Source of the DNA: Streptosporangium roseum DSM 43021
GTDB taxonomy: Bacteria > Actinomycetota > Actinomycetes > Streptosporangiales > Streptosporangiaceae
Direction of reading: 5' to 3'
Assembly (NCBI RefSeq): GCF_000024865.1
Contig: NC_013595.1
Coordinates: 4,030,001-4,094,000 of the forward strand
DNA: 64,000 nt
In this document: piece by piece, positions 8,986-17,401 of the stretch
Numbering within the stretch: position 1 is the stretch's first letter
How the letters are laid out: every line of letters starts with the position of its first letter
Program-made: the position numbers and the translations under genes
The notes under the pieces: model-generated
The model's input: only the letters and a program-made list of their open reading frames with translations
What the model was told of the DNA's origin: nothing
Database searches by the model: none

Positions 8986-9021
8986 ATGACGTCACCCATC
9001 GCGGACGAGCTGCCCCGGTGA
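8986..9021 (+). CDS. 11-codon leader ORF coupled to the next gene
   Basis: ATG at 8986 has a strong ribosome site (CGGAGGAG) and encodes MTSPIADELPR followed by TGA. That TGA overlaps the GTG of the next frame (GTGA, 9018-9021). Either this is a leader peptide coupling translation, or a frameshift has split one longer N-terminus. Confidence 0.5.
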   Translation: MTSPIADELPR

Positions 9022-9308
9022 CCCGCTTCCGCAGCGGATTCACCCGCTGGATCGAACAACGTCTCCTCCGCGACGACCCCGATGACCTCATTGAGGCGAT
9101 CGGGTTCCTCGCCCGTACCGAGGGCCTCTCACCCGATGTGGCAGAGCACGTCGCGACCATGACCGGCACCATGACCAGCGACGTCGTCGCCGCCTACCAA
9201 GCCGACAACACCGAATGGGCCAGCACCCAGGCGACCTTCGACCACCCCGACCTGACCGCCCTCGACGACCATCTCGATACGGTGGCCTACTGCCGCCACC
9301 AGGACTGA
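9018..9308 (+). CDS. Small protein of unknown function
   Basis: A 96-aa reading frame starting at the GTG at 9018 (VTRFRSGFTRWIEQRLLRDD). Codon bias is strong and the composition is that of a soluble helical protein rich in acidic residues. I do not recognise the family. The helical N-terminal part faintly recalls DUF6891-type proteins but is too short for that family. It is divergent from sigJ, with a promoter-like AT-rich region at 8950-8975 between them, and is translated through or after the 11-codon leader ORF. Its position suggests it could belong to the SigJ response, which is inference. Confidence 0.5.
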   Translation: MTRFRSGFTRWIEQRLLRDDPDDLIEAIGFLARTEGLSPDVAEHVATMTGTMTSDVVAAYQADNTEWASTQATFDHPDLTALDDHLDTVAYCRHQD

Positions 9309-9843
9309 CGGGTACTCTTCGGGCCGAGTGGCGCGCTCAGAGCGACGGCTTGCGCCGGGCTCAGCCTGACCTGGGAAGGGCGAACCGCTCGGCGAACACC
9401 CTCCTGGACCAACATCGTCCGGCACCCCTCGTCCTGGGCCGGGCATCCACCGATGGCCCCGCCCTGGCCGAGTACTGGGCCCGGCGGCCCCTTGGACGAC
9501 CAGCAGATCACCGAGGATTGCCACGAAATCACTTCACGAAAGGTGATCGCCCCTACAGGTTGAGGCCGCTGAGCTCGCCGGCCATCAGCGTCCCTTCTTG
9601 AGAGTCGGTCCCGGAGCCATCGTCGATCGGAGCGGGGTTGCCCGTCTGAACCCCATCCTGATCTGTGAAAAGACCGATGATGTCAACGGATGTGAACAAT
9701 AACCCCTGCTCACCGGTCCGTCCTTACGGAGACGATGAGGACTCGTTGCCCCGTCCCCAACGGTGCGGCTCGCCCCGCTGCGAACCCTTGTGGGAGTGAT
9801 GAGGACAGCCGCCCCAGGCCAACAAGCTGAGGCGGCAGCGTTC
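9309..9843. other. Non-coding or decayed stretch
   Basis: About 530 bp. No reading frame in either direction has a ribosome site or recognisable motifs. The local drop in GC near 9650-9710 suggests degraded DNA. Confidence 0.4.
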
Positions 9844-10416
9844 TCAGGACACGGCCTGGCGCGCCACGCGGTGGCGGAGGTAGACGACTCTTGAGAAGGT
9901 GCGGGTCTCGACGAGTTCGAGATCCACCTGGCGCTCGCGCTGGGGAAAGAATGGAATGCCACCGCCAACCAGCACCGGGTAGACCCTGGCCCGGTACTCG
10001 TCGATCAGACCCAACGCGGCGGCCTCTGCGGCGAGAGTCGCGCCGCCGATCGCGATGTCGCCCTCTCCTGGCTCGGCTCGCAACCGCTCGATCTCCTCCG
10101 CCAGGCCGCCGGAGGCCAGACGGGCATTGCCCCGCACCGCCGACAGCGTGGTGGAGAACACCACCTTCGGGAGCGACTTCCAGATCGCGGCCCACACGAG
10201 CCTTGAGTCGTCGAGCGATGGATCCTGGTCGGCGGTCTCCCAATACAGCATCGTCTCGTACAGCCGTCGTCCCAACAGGTGGACGCCGACCTCTTGTATC
10301 TGGTCGGTGTTGAAGCGAAAGACGTCTTTGTCGGGTGCCGTCCAGTCGAAGCCGCCGTCCGGCCCGACGATGTAGCCGTCAAGTGAGACGCTCATCGAAT
10401 AGGTCACACTGCGCAT
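9844..10416 (-). CDS. RibD C-terminal/dihydrofolate reductase-like protein
   Basis: A 190-aa member of the DHFR-like RibD C-terminal family. MRSVTYSMSVSLDGYIVGPDGGFDW is the conserved opening (the core SMSVSLDGYIVGPDG binds NADPH). LGRRLYETM and IAIGGATLAAEAAALGLIDE match the later family motifs. These proteins bind NADPH, but most have no known substrate and should not be equated with folate enzymes. No operon partner; the flanks are gene-poor. A second member of the family lies at 62115. Confidence 0.88.
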   Translation of the reverse strand: MRSVTYSMSVSLDGYIVGPDGGFDWTAPDKDVFRFNTDQIQEVGVHLLGRRLYETMLYWETADQDPSLDDSRLVWAAIWKSLPKVVFSTTLSAVRGNARLASGGLAEEIERLRAEPGEGDIAIGGATLAAEAAALGLIDEYRARVYPVLVGGGIPFFPQRERQVDLELVETRTFSRVVYLRHRVARQAVS

Positions 10417-11070
10417 CAGAAATCCTCCCCGGTAACTGGTTCGACAGCACGACCGCCGGACGCCGCAGGATTCATCACGGCTCGCGGGATTCTCTCAGAT
10501 CTCCCCGCCCCACGCGAAGATCATCAAGAAGGCCGGCGATCTTTCAAGGCACGGCCCAGGCATGCTTAATGCGTCAGAGGCCGTCCGGTTGCGACCCCTC
10601 GCCGGGGTGATGAGGGCTCCGGAGTAAAACCGCAGTTCAAAAGCCTTCTTTTGGAAGCGATCCGACCGCTTTTGCAGTGCACCTCCGGTAGTGCAGAAAA
10701 CCCGGGAGGTCTGCTGCAAATCCGTATGATCACCATGATTCCATCAGTCCCGGCCGGTGTCACCGGACTCGAACTCAGTGGTGGAGTGGTTCGGCCCTGA
10801 GGGGGCTGATCTTCGTGCGTGGTCGGGGGCGATCGGCAGTCCGGGATTTCGTTCCTCAACCCCAGCCCAACGGGTAGCAGGGGTGCACTTTGGTTGCAAT
10901 ACAGGAGCGTTCAGAGCTGTTCAGGATGGACCACTGAGGATTTTTCATCCTGATGGCCTGGTGCGGCAGGCCCGCGGAGAACAGTGCTCCTGTGAAACCT
11001 GCAGGAGCGTGCAGCGAAGTGATCCACCGTCCGCCTACCAACCCGCGGAAGCTGCAGACGATGATCCTGC
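10417..11070. other. Gene-poor left edge of the repeat-rich region
   Basis: About 650 bp without a credible gene. It contains short pieces that recur downstream, such as TTGCAATACAGGAGCGTTCA near 10892 (compare 15133 and 17155) and TTTTTCATCCTGA near 10938 (compare 15527). This marks the start of the mosaic accessory region. Confidence 0.5.
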
Positions 11071-11694
11071 TCACCTCGATCCGGGAACGACTCCGCACAG
11101 ATAGGTGGACTCCTCCAGCAGTTGCGGCGTCATCGTGATCCCGGTGAGGCGCTCGGCCATAAGGAACGCCGGCCCTCTGTGGGGGGCGGCGATCGAGTAG
11201 ACGGGGGAGTCGATCCGCTCCAGAATCTCTGCGAGTTCGTCCGGCATCTCCTCTGAGTAGCTTTCGTGGGGCCTGGCCATGAACTGCATCTTCCCGTCTT
11301 CGATCCGGTGGGAATAGCCTTCGTCGTGCGCGAACTCGAACCGGATCTTTCCGTCGTCGATCCAGTAGAAGTAGTCCATGTCATCGACGTCGAGGTAGAA
11401 GTGGGAGACGAGACGGGTGCCCGCCGACAGCGGCATGATGATCTCTTGGGTGACGCCGAGCCCGCCGTTGGCCTCGACGAGGAGTACCCAGTCTCCAACG
11501 GCGACGGCACCGAAGGTTTGCCACCGGATCAGCCCATCAAGCGTTACGCGAGAGCAGTCTTCGACCCGGACGCCGAGCCGGGTCACCACTTCCTCAAGCG
11601 TCAGGCCGCGGACGTAGGTGAAGCAGTAGGCGTCCGCCAGGCCGGGGAAGCGCTCGGGGGAGAACCAGGAGTAGTCGTCAGGGGTCGCGATCAT
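11071..11694 (-). CDS. DUF6461 family protein (copy 1)
   Basis: A 207-aa soluble protein. Family hallmarks are DYSWFSPERFPGLADAYCFT at the N-terminus (shortened here to the WF...AYCFTYVRG pattern), VAVGDWVLLVEANGGLGVTQE, RLVSHFYLDVDDMDYFYWI, FEFA, and the C-terminal LTGITMTPQLLEESTYLCGVV. DUF6461 proteins are common in actinomycete accessory regions and often sit like immunity or toxin-neighbour genes, but no activity is known. A diverged paralogue lies on the opposite strand at 15798. This copy has an insertion of about 20 residues near residue 130 (HRIEDGKMQFMARPHESYSE) that the other lacks. Confidence 0.82.
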   Translation of the reverse strand: MIATPDDYSWFSPERFPGLADAYCFTYVRGLTLEEVVTRLGVRVEDCSRVTLDGLIRWQTFGAVAVGDWVLLVEANGGLGVTQEIIMPLSAGTRLVSHFYLDVDDMDYFYWIDDGKIRFEFAHDEGYSHRIEDGKMQFMARPHESYSEEMPDELAEILERIDSPVYSIAAPHRGPAFLMAERLTGITMTPQLLEESTYLCGVVPGSR

Positions 11695-11736
11695 CCCGTC
11701 ATGCTTGCAGTGCCCACCGACACAATAAGAACCATT

Positions 11737-12540
11737 TCATCCTGAGTAGCGGCCTTCTTCCACGAGCTGCAGCACAAAGATCGCCTGCACGAACGCTGTC
11801 GCTCGATGCGGGCAACAGCGCAGCCTAGTAAGCACCTTCCAGCCCTTCAAGGTCGCGACGGCACGCTCACCGATGGCCCGGATACGGGCGTGGGCGCGGT
11901 TGACGTCCCGCTGCCCGCGCGACAACCAGGGCCGATGGCGATGTCGCTTGAACGGCGTCCGAATCATGGCGCCCGCGCCTTGATAACCCTTGTCCGCAAA
12001 GGTCTTCACGCCGGCGCTGGTCAAGGCGTCGATTAGGCCGACCTTCCGGGCGGCGCTCACGTCGTGCGCGGCGCCCGGCAACGCGGGCGAGGCCCACACC
12101 AATCGGCCCATGGGGTCGGCCAGCAGTTGCACGTTCATTCCATGCCGCTTGTGTTTGCCGCTGTAATACGGCCGCTCATCGGCGAGGCGGTCAATCGGAA
12201 TGAGAGTGCCGTCCAGGATGGTGTAGGCCAGCCGGGATGCGCGCTCGACGGCGGCGTGCACGTCGTCGGCCAGGGCGGCCAGGAGATCGACGGCTTCGCG
12301 AACATAGCGCCAGGCCGTGGTGGTCCCTACGGCGAAACCGGCGGCCAGGCGGGCGTAGGTGTCGCCATTGCGTAAATGGGCCAGGACCAGTAGCGCCTGC
12401 TGCGCCGAATCTAACTTCCGCCACCGGGAGCGACGTTCGGCGTGCCGGGTGCGGATGAGTTCGGCCAGGCGAATCAGGGTGTGGTTGGACAGTGGAATCG
12501 AGGCACGGTAAGACAGCAACGAGGCTCCCGGTTGGGGCAT
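11737..12540 (-). CDS. IS5-family transposase (DDE superfamily 4 type)
   Basis: A complete-looking 267-aa transposase. It has an N-terminal HTH-like region (LRNGDTYARLAAGFAVGTTT), then the catalytic region with ILDGTLIPID (first Asp), YYSGKHKRHGMNVQ, PGAAHDVSAAR (second Asp) and the final Glu in AIGERAVATLKGW. This is the IS112-like branch of IS5. No clear terminal inverted repeats were found by eye, but CATCCTGA occurs just outside both ends (about 11739 and 12608) in the same orientation, so a target duplication is possible. It separates DUF6461 copy 1 from the repeat array. Confidence 0.85.
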   Translation of the reverse strand: MPQPGASLLSYRASIPLSNHTLIRLAELIRTRHAERRSRWRKLDSAQQALLVLAHLRNGDTYARLAAGFAVGTTTAWRYVREAVDLLAALADDVHAAVERASRLAYTILDGTLIPIDRLADERPYYSGKHKRHGMNVQLLADPMGRLVWASPALPGAAHDVSAARKVGLIDALTSAGVKTFADKGYQGAGAMIRTPFKRHRHRPWLSRGQRDVNRAHARIRAIGERAVATLKGWKVLTRLRCCPHRATAFVQAIFVLQLVEEGRYSG

Positions 12541-12689
12541 CGGATCTTGGTCGACTGCTGTCTTATCGGGAGTCTCCTCTCATCCACCACTGCTTTCCGC
12601 AGACCCATCCTGACCAGTGCCTTCACGATGGAAAGAGCTCACTCATGCCCTCTGACCTGCATTGAACTATATGGAACGAGCCGAGGTCG

Positions 12690-12952
12690 ATCTTTTAATC
12701 CGCATGTCGGGTGATCCGCCGAGTTCCAAGACACCGTCGCCGCGCCAGCGCTCTGACGCGTTGCCGTACGGCTCACCACGAGGAGTATGGGCAGAGCCCA
12801 CACAGGCGTCGACAAGCCCGTTTCTGGGAGCCATCGGGCTGTACGGCTCCGGACCGAGCTGGACTGATATGAACGGGCGGCTCGTTCACGACCTGCGTGG
12901 CGAACTGATCTGAACGCCCTTGGTGACCGTTTGGGGATCTACGGGTCAGAAG
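12690..12952 (+). repeat. Long repeat copy A, ending in tRNA-Arg-like 3' sequence
   Basis: Near-identical to 14505-14812. It begins with a Lys(TTT)-like tRNA 3' piece (CTTTTAATCCGC at 12692) and ends with CTACGGGTCAGAAGGT (12939), which matches the anticodon loop and 3' stem of tRNA-Arg(ACG). The last 100 bp (12851-12951) also occur at 18317. One frame reads WTDMNGRLVHDLRGELI before a stop, like the tail of a lost protein. Confidence 0.75.
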
Positions 12953-12975
12953 GTGCCTGAGCTGAGAGCTACCCT

Positions 12976-13590
12976 ATGGCCGGGCACAATCAGACCGTGG
13001 ATCTCCGGGATTCCCCGCTGCTGAAAGCTGCTCAGCTCTGTACTGGCGGCATCCGGCCCAAAGCCGACGTCGATGTGGCCGGCGTGCTGGAGCACTTGGA
13101 GGACGACGACTGGGAAGCAGCTCTCCTTCTCCTCGAAGAGATCGGCGACGCACATCCTCAGCCGCCCCAGTTCTGGGACCTGCTGGCTGACGCTGCCCGC
13201 CTGTTGTGGCTTGTCAAGGACGCCTACTGGTACGGATGGCGGAGCAGCGAGGCTCGCAACGGTGCCGTTCTCGCCGAGCTCTGTCTGATGAGCTCAGAGG
13301 AGGGAGGCTGGCCCGGGCCCGCTCCTCCTGGCGCAGTGCTCCGGCCCATGTGGGACATCGGCCATCTCACGCCCGAGGGTGAACCCCTGCTCAGCATCGC
13401 CATCCTCTGGGTCGAGGGCCGCGCCCCCTTGAAGCCCGGGGAGTGCGGGCCGGTGAGACTGCTACCGCTGACCTTCGAGTACTGGCGGCATGTGCAGCCA
13501 GGTGATGTGATCACCATGCACGTGATGCGGCCCTCCACCGGTTGGGCCCGCGTCACAAAAGTCATTCTCCCTTTAGCAGTCGGCTCCTAG
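12976..13590 (+). CDS. Two-part protein with EF-Tu-like C-terminus (copy 1)
   Basis: A 204-aa soluble protein. Residues 1-95 form a helical unit (DSPLLKAAQLC, LEDDDWEAALLLLEEIGDAHP, FWDLLADAARLLWL). Residues 115-200 (LRPMWDIGHLTPEGEPLLSI, LKPGECGPVRLLPLTFEYW, VQPGDVITMH) resemble the beta-barrel domain of elongation factor Tu-like proteins. No GTPase domain is present. The ATG at 12976 is taken, but the paralogue at 16545 aligns from the GTG at 12997, which may be the true start. It follows repeat A by 23 nt, and its 3' end is the beginning of repeat D. Function unknown; its linkage with DUF6461 genes recalls toxin-immunity neighbourhoods. Confidence 0.75.
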   Translation: MAGHNQTVDLRDSPLLKAAQLCTGGIRPKADVDVAGVLEHLEDDDWEAALLLLEEIGDAHPQPPQFWDLLADAARLLWLVKDAYWYGWRSSEARNGAVLAELCLMSSEEGGWPGPAPPGAVLRPMWDIGHLTPEGEPLLSIAILWVEGRAPLKPGECGPVRLLPLTFEYWRHVQPGDVITMHVMRPSTGWARVTKVILPLAVGS

Positions 13591-13709
13591 TTGCAGTTCT
13601 AGTTGCAATCCACCGCCGTGCCATGCCGTTCCAGACGGGCCGACCAAGCGCGTTGGTCCAGGTTGAACCGATCGGGACGAGCAGGATCAGAGCTGCTAAT
13701 GCGGTTTGG
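13586..13709 (+). repeat. Repeat D copy 1, ending in tRNA-Ser-like sequence
   Basis: Matches 17137-17260. It opens with an exact 27-nt core (13586-13612) containing TTGCAGTTCTAGTTGCAA and ends with CTGCTAATGCGGTTTGG, which resembles the anticodon loop and following stem of tRNA-Ser(GCT). Each copy starts at the 3' end of one EF-Tu-like paralogue. Confidence 0.75.
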
Positions 13710-13869
13710 TGCAGCCATGATGTCGCCGCACAGATGTTGGCCTCACGATCGCTCGGCGATGGTTGGGCGCGTAGGGGGGCGATCGGATGTCTCAGCACGG
13801 ATCCACCGAGCATCATGGATATGTAGGGGAACCGTGCAAACGGTGTGAAGTTATCTGTCTAGGTGTAGC

Positions 13870-14493
13870 TTGGCCACTCGTCGCTCCGGAAGACTTCACG
13901 CCGTGTCGACTGCATCCAGCGAGAAGAAGCCCCCGAGCTGGCCGGCGCTCAAGATGGTGTCACTTGCATGGCTCACGCTGGTAGCGCTGGAGTACTTCTG
14001 GATTCCATTGTTCAGGGTGTCCGAGCTGCTTGCCTGGCTTGCGATCATGGCGGCCTGGTTGTGGGTGATCAGTCGGTCGACCATGGTGGTGCTGACCTAT
14101 CTGTCCCGTAGGGACTACGGTCGGTGTGTCGCCGCGCTGTTGCTTGTCCTCAGTGCCGGATCGGTGGCCAGAACCGCTCACTGGAGTGCCCTGTATGCGG
14201 AGGGCCAGGTCTGGTTGCACAGGGACGCATTCGCTGAACTCGCCGCCGACCACGAGCACCACCGGCCGCTCACAGTGCCCGGGTGGATGGAGTACCTGTC
14301 GATAGACGGTCAGGTACGGCCACAACGCGACGTGCTCTACCTGCCGGTGTTCGAGGATTGGCGGGCGGAGAGCGGCAGAGGCATTGCCTATATACCGGGT
14401 TCCGATGGTCGAGGCACGACGATCCACACGGCAAGCGGTGACCTCGGCAGCGCCACACACGATCTTGGAGACGATTGGTGGTGGGTGGAGTAG
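13870..14493 (+). CDS. Membrane protein of unknown function
   Basis: A 207-aa protein (the start could also be the GTG at 13903). Residues about 28-75 form two hydrophobic helices around WIPLFRVSELLAWLAIMAAW, followed by a third near VAALLLVLSAGSVART. The C-terminal 90 residues are polar and probably extracytoplasmic (YLPVFEDWRAE, then GRGIAYIPGSDGRGTT). I do not recognise the family. It stands alone between repeat D copy 1 and repeat B, like the other single-gene modules of this region. Confidence 0.65.
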   Translation: MATRRSGRLHAVSTASSEKKPPSWPALKMVSLAWLTLVALEYFWIPLFRVSELLAWLAIMAAWLWVISRSTMVVLTYLSRRDYGRCVAALLLVLSAGSVARTAHWSALYAEGQVWLHRDAFAELAADHEHHRPLTVPGWMEYLSIDGQVRPQRDVLYLPVFEDWRAESGRGIAYIPGSDGRGTTIHTASGDLGSATHDLGDDWWWVE

Positions 14494-14504
14494 GCGTCAG
14501 ATTG

Positions 14505-14812
14505 ATCTTCTGATCCGTACGTTGGGTGATCCGCCGAGTTCCCAGTCACCGTCGCCGCGCCGGTGCCCTGACGCGTTGTCGTACGGCTCACCAAGCAGGT
14601 ACGCGGGCGGGCTTCCCGAGCGGAACCACGAGGAGTATGGGCAGCTCACATGAGCACCGGCAAGTCCGTTTCCGGGAGTCAACTTGGGAGCCATCGAGCC
14701 GTACAATCCCGGACCGAGCTGGACTGATATGAACGGGCGGCTCGTTCACGACCTACGTGGCGAACTGGTCTGAACGTCCTTGGCGACCGTTTGTGGATCT
14801 ACGGCTCAGAAG
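14505..14812 (+). repeat. Long repeat copy B
   Basis: Second copy of the repeat at 12690-12952, with an extra segment of about 40 bp (near 14593-14630). The last 100 bp (14711-14812) differ at only a few positions from copy A. It ends at CTACGGCTCAGAAG, the tRNA-Arg-like motif. It starts 11 nt after the stop of the membrane protein at 13870. Confidence 0.75.
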
Positions 14813-14828
14813 ATTGGAGCGTCTTGAT

Positions 14829-15083
14829 TCAGATCGACTTCACCCAAGGCGGCGCTTCGTCGGCAGGCATCGCGAGTTCGCTTTGGACAAGAAGTACGGC
14901 CTCCTCATCCTGGCCTCGGACTTTGAACTGTCGCACGCGGCCGATGATGTCCATGGCTCTCATCGGGGCCGTGTACTTCAGCACACGGCGTTGTCGCAGG
15001 GTCTTGATCAGAGTCGCCACAAAGAAGAGAAGGAAGCAGACAAAGAGTCCGATGAAGACGGCTGGGAGGATGGTGTCAAGCAT
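14829..15083 (-). CDS. Small single-pass membrane protein
   Basis: An 84-aa protein. The N-terminal helix (ILPAVFIGLFVCFLLFFVAT, residues 5-24) is a clear transmembrane anchor, followed by a basic stretch (IKTLRQRRVLKYT). The C-terminal part (VRGQDEEAVLLVQSELAMPA) looks like the helix-turn-helix of ribosomal protein L7/L12 C-terminal domains, a segment often found in small actinobacterial membrane proteins. That resemblance is by eye only. It lies just beyond repeat B on the opposite strand. Confidence 0.55.
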   Translation of the reverse strand: MLDTILPAVFIGLFVCFLLFFVATLIKTLRQRRVLKYTAPMRAMDIIGRVRQFKVRGQDEEAVLLVQSELAMPADEAPPWVKSI

Positions 15084-15228
15084 TCGATGGTCATAATGCT
15101 CGCCACCTCTCCTTCCAGTAGCACCGTTGCACTTCCAGTTGCAGTCCAGGATCGTTCAAGGCGATTCAGAGCGGTCCGCCCATGCCCTCTGAACTGCATT
15201 GAACTACCCGGAACAGCGTAGGGCCGAT

Positions 15229-15260
15229 CTTTTAATCCGCAGGTTCCGGGTTTGGGTCCC
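15229..15260 (+). other. tRNA-Lys(TTT)-like 3' half
   Basis: Starting at the anticodon loop (CTTTTAA), the sequence continues with TCCGCAGGTTCCGGGTTTGGG, which closely follows the anticodon 3' stem, variable and T arms of a bacterial tRNA-Lys. The 5' half is absent. This is the usual footprint of an attachment site of an element that integrates into a tRNA gene. Confidence 0.55.
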
Positions 15261-15474
15261 AGGAATCTTACCCAACGACCGCCGTACAATATGCGTGCAA
15301 TGATCATGACGCTCATGGCGATGAGGCGCGGTCGCGCCGCAGGTGGGAGGCCATCTTCCCGCCGGAACGGTCACGGGCTGTAAAACCGTCGACGCTCTGC
15401 CAGTGGAAACCAACGAAGGCGTACGACATCGATCGAGCTGAACGGAAGCCGTTCGGGGACTTGCGGACCATGAG

Positions 15475-15680
15475 GTGCCTGAGCTGAGGATTACCGCCGT
15501 GGCCAGGCACATCAGATCGTGAAACCTTTTCATCCTGAAGTCGCAGCTCAGAGTGGCTTAGCCGGTATAGGTGAACACCCAGGCCGCCAAGCAGGTCGTC
15601 GGGCGATCCTGCCCGGTCCAAGCAACTCCACATCACCAGCTCCCGAGCTGTCCGGTTGGGAAGATGAAAAAGCGCACTGA
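15475..15680 (+). repeat. Repeat E, orphan copy
   Basis: 15529-15670 matches 16391-16539 (shared TGAAGTCGCAGCTCAGAG-like start and CGATCCTGCCCGGTCCAAGC). 15475-15525 matches the sequence just before and into the gene at 12976. The leader regions of both paralogues are therefore joined here, with no coding sequence after them. Confidence 0.65.
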
Positions 15681-15797
15681 TCACTAAAACCCTGAGTTCA
15701 CGCTGGCCGAGGTGCGTCACGCCGCATTGCGCCCAGCCCCATCATCCTGTGACCACCGGGTTCTGTGCCTGTCGGTGGCGGCTGGCAGCATGACGAC

Positions 15798-16370
15798 ATG
15801 ACTATGCAGCCCCTCGATATCTCTTGGCTCTGCGGCGAATACTCCGAGGAGTGCTACAGCTTCATCTACATCCGTGCCACGCCTGAGCAGGTGATTGCAC
15901 GCCTCGGCGGTCGATGGGAGGACTTCACGCCGGGCCCCTTCCCCGACGACCCGGATCACTACCCGCGTTCTGGGGAGCCTCTCGGCGTCACCTCCATCGG
16001 CGATTGGACGTTCGTTTTCGACCCTGACTGGCTCGGCACCTGCGAAGACGTGATCACTGAACTCTCCCAAGGCACCCGCCTCGTCTCCCAAGCCGCACTT
16101 GCCATCAAGGGCATGGACTATTTCTACTGGTGTGAGAACGGCGAGATCCGATTCTGCTTCGGAGTCGATGCCGAACATCCGACGGAGACCCCGGACGAAC
16201 TCGTGGACACGATGACGGAGATCGACAGACTCTACCCATCGTTTCCCCCGCTCTACGAAGGGCCGGCTTTCCTACTCGTCGAGCACCTGACCGGGATCAG
16301 GGTGACGGAGCATCTACTGAAGGGCTCCACGTTCATGTGGGGCGTCGTCCCAGAACCAGCCAAGTCGTAA
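15798..16370 (+). CDS. DUF6461 family protein (copy 2)
   Basis: A 190-aa paralogue of the protein at 11071. Shared landmarks are the aromatic N-terminus (ISWLCGEYSEECYSFIYIRA), GVTSIGDWTFVFDPDWLGT, LSQGTRLVSQAALAIKGMDY, FYWCENGEIRFCFG, and LTGIRVTEHLLKGSTFMWGVV at the end. The ATG at 15798 starts at the conserved N-terminus. It is flanked by an orphan repeat E and a complete repeat E, and is followed by EF-Tu-like copy 2. The pairing of a DUF6461 gene with an EF-Tu-like gene thus occurs twice within 6 kb. Confidence 0.8.
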   Translation: MTMQPLDISWLCGEYSEECYSFIYIRATPEQVIARLGGRWEDFTPGPFPDDPDHYPRSGEPLGVTSIGDWTFVFDPDWLGTCEDVITELSQGTRLVSQAALAIKGMDYFYWCENGEIRFCFGVDAEHPTETPDELVDTMTEIDRLYPSFPPLYEGPAFLLVEHLTGIRVTEHLLKGSTFMWGVVPEPAKS

Positions 16371-16390
16371 CGTTGGCCAACAGTGAGTCT

Positions 16391-16539
16391 TTTTCCTCCT
16401 AAAGTCGCAGCTCAGAGCGAGTGAACCGGTAGAGGTGAGCATTCAGGTCGCCGCTGGGCAGGTCGTCGGGCGATCCTGCCCGGTCCAAGCAACTCCACAT
16501 CACCCGCTTCCGAACTGGCCGGCTGGGAGGATGAAAAGG
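16391..16539 (+). repeat. Repeat E, copy upstream of EF-Tu-like gene 2
   Basis: Matches 15529-15670. It lies immediately before the GTG at 16545 and includes the likely ribosome site (GGGAGGATGAAAAGGG). Confidence 0.65.
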
Positions 16540-16544
16540 GCTCC

Positions 16545-17141
16545 GTGGACTTCCAGGATTCCCCGCTTCTGAAAGCTGCCCGGCTCTGTCCCGTCGACGT
16601 CCGGACCGAGGAAGTCGGCATCAGCGTGGCCGACATGCTGGGGTATCTGGAACATGACGAATGGGAGATGGCCTTCCTCCTTCTCGAAGAGCTCGGCGAC
16701 GCGCATCCTCAGTTGCCCGAGTTCTGGAGCCTGCTGACCGATGCCGCTCGTTTGACGTGGCTTCAGGGGGACGCCGACTGGTGCGAATGGCGATGTGGTG
16801 AGGCCCGTAACGGTGCCGTTCGCGCCGACCTCTGCCTCACGAGCGCCGAGGACGGAGGCCGCATGAGCCCCATGCCTCTCCGCGGAGTGCTCCGGCCCAT
16901 GCGGGACATCGGCCTTCTCACGCCCGAGGATGAACCCCTGCTCGGCATCGCCCGCCTCTGGGTCGAAGGTCGTGATCCGCTGGAGCCGGGTGAGTGCGGG
17001 TCGCTGAGATTGCTTCCCCTGACCTTCGAACACTGGCAGCACCTCAAGCCAGGCGATGTGATCACCATGCACGAGATCCGAGCCCCTATCGGGACCGCGC
17101 GCATCACCGGGATCAGTCTGCCCGTGACAGCCGGTTCCTAG
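16545..17141 (+). CDS. Two-part protein with EF-Tu-like C-terminus (copy 2)
   Basis: A 198-aa paralogue of 12976-13590, similar over its whole length: DSPLLKAARLC, LEHDEWEMAFLLLEELGDAH, LRPMRDIGLLTPEDEPLLGI, EPGECGSLRLLPLTFEHW and LKPGDVITMHEIR. It begins at a GTG after a good purine-rich site. Divergence is spread evenly, so the duplication is not recent, whereas the flanking repeat D cores are identical. That contrast suggests the repeats are kept alike or moved separately from the gene. Function unknown; the EF-Tu-like barrel has no GTPase domain beside it. Confidence 0.75.
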   Translation: MDFQDSPLLKAARLCPVDVRTEEVGISVADMLGYLEHDEWEMAFLLLEELGDAHPQLPEFWSLLTDAARLTWLQGDADWCEWRCGEARNGAVRADLCLTSAEDGGRMSPMPLRGVLRPMRDIGLLTPEDEPLLGIARLWVEGRDPLEPGECGSLRLLPLTFEHWQHLKPGDVITMHEIRAPIGTARITGISLPVTAGS

Positions 17142-17260
17142 TTGCAGTTCTAGTTGCAATCCAGCCCTGTTCAATCTCGTCCCGGAGGGACCGGCCACGC
17201 CCATTGGTCCAGGTGGAACTGATCTGAACGGGCAAGATCAGAGCTGCTAATGCGGTTTGG
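17137..17260 (+). repeat. Repeat D copy 2, ending in tRNA-Ser-like sequence
   Basis: Second copy of 13586-13709, with the exact 27-nt core at 17137-17163 and the tRNA-Ser(GCT)-like CTGCTAATGCGGTTTGGG at 17244-17261. Confidence 0.75.
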
Positions 17261-17401
17261 GTTTACTGTCTATCCGAGGTCCGAATCACTTTTCAAGATT
17301 CAGATTTCTCGGAACGAGAGCCGGAAGCGATTCATGCGACAGCGAAACACCCAGCCGGGCATCAGGATCGCAATCCCCCGGTGACAAGGCTGAGATCAGC
17401 G

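Larger units (their letters stand above)
15084..15797. other. Gene-free repeat mosaic
   Basis: About 700 bp with no gene. It contains a tRNA-Lys-like piece (15229-15260) and a block (15475-15680) that copies the upstream sequences of both EF-Tu-like paralogues without the gene itself. Confidence 0.6.

Noticed and set aside
11737..12610. Exact ends of the IS5-type element
   Set aside because: No inverted repeats could be paired by eye; CATCCTGA at both sides is also a component of local repeats and is not proof of a target duplication.
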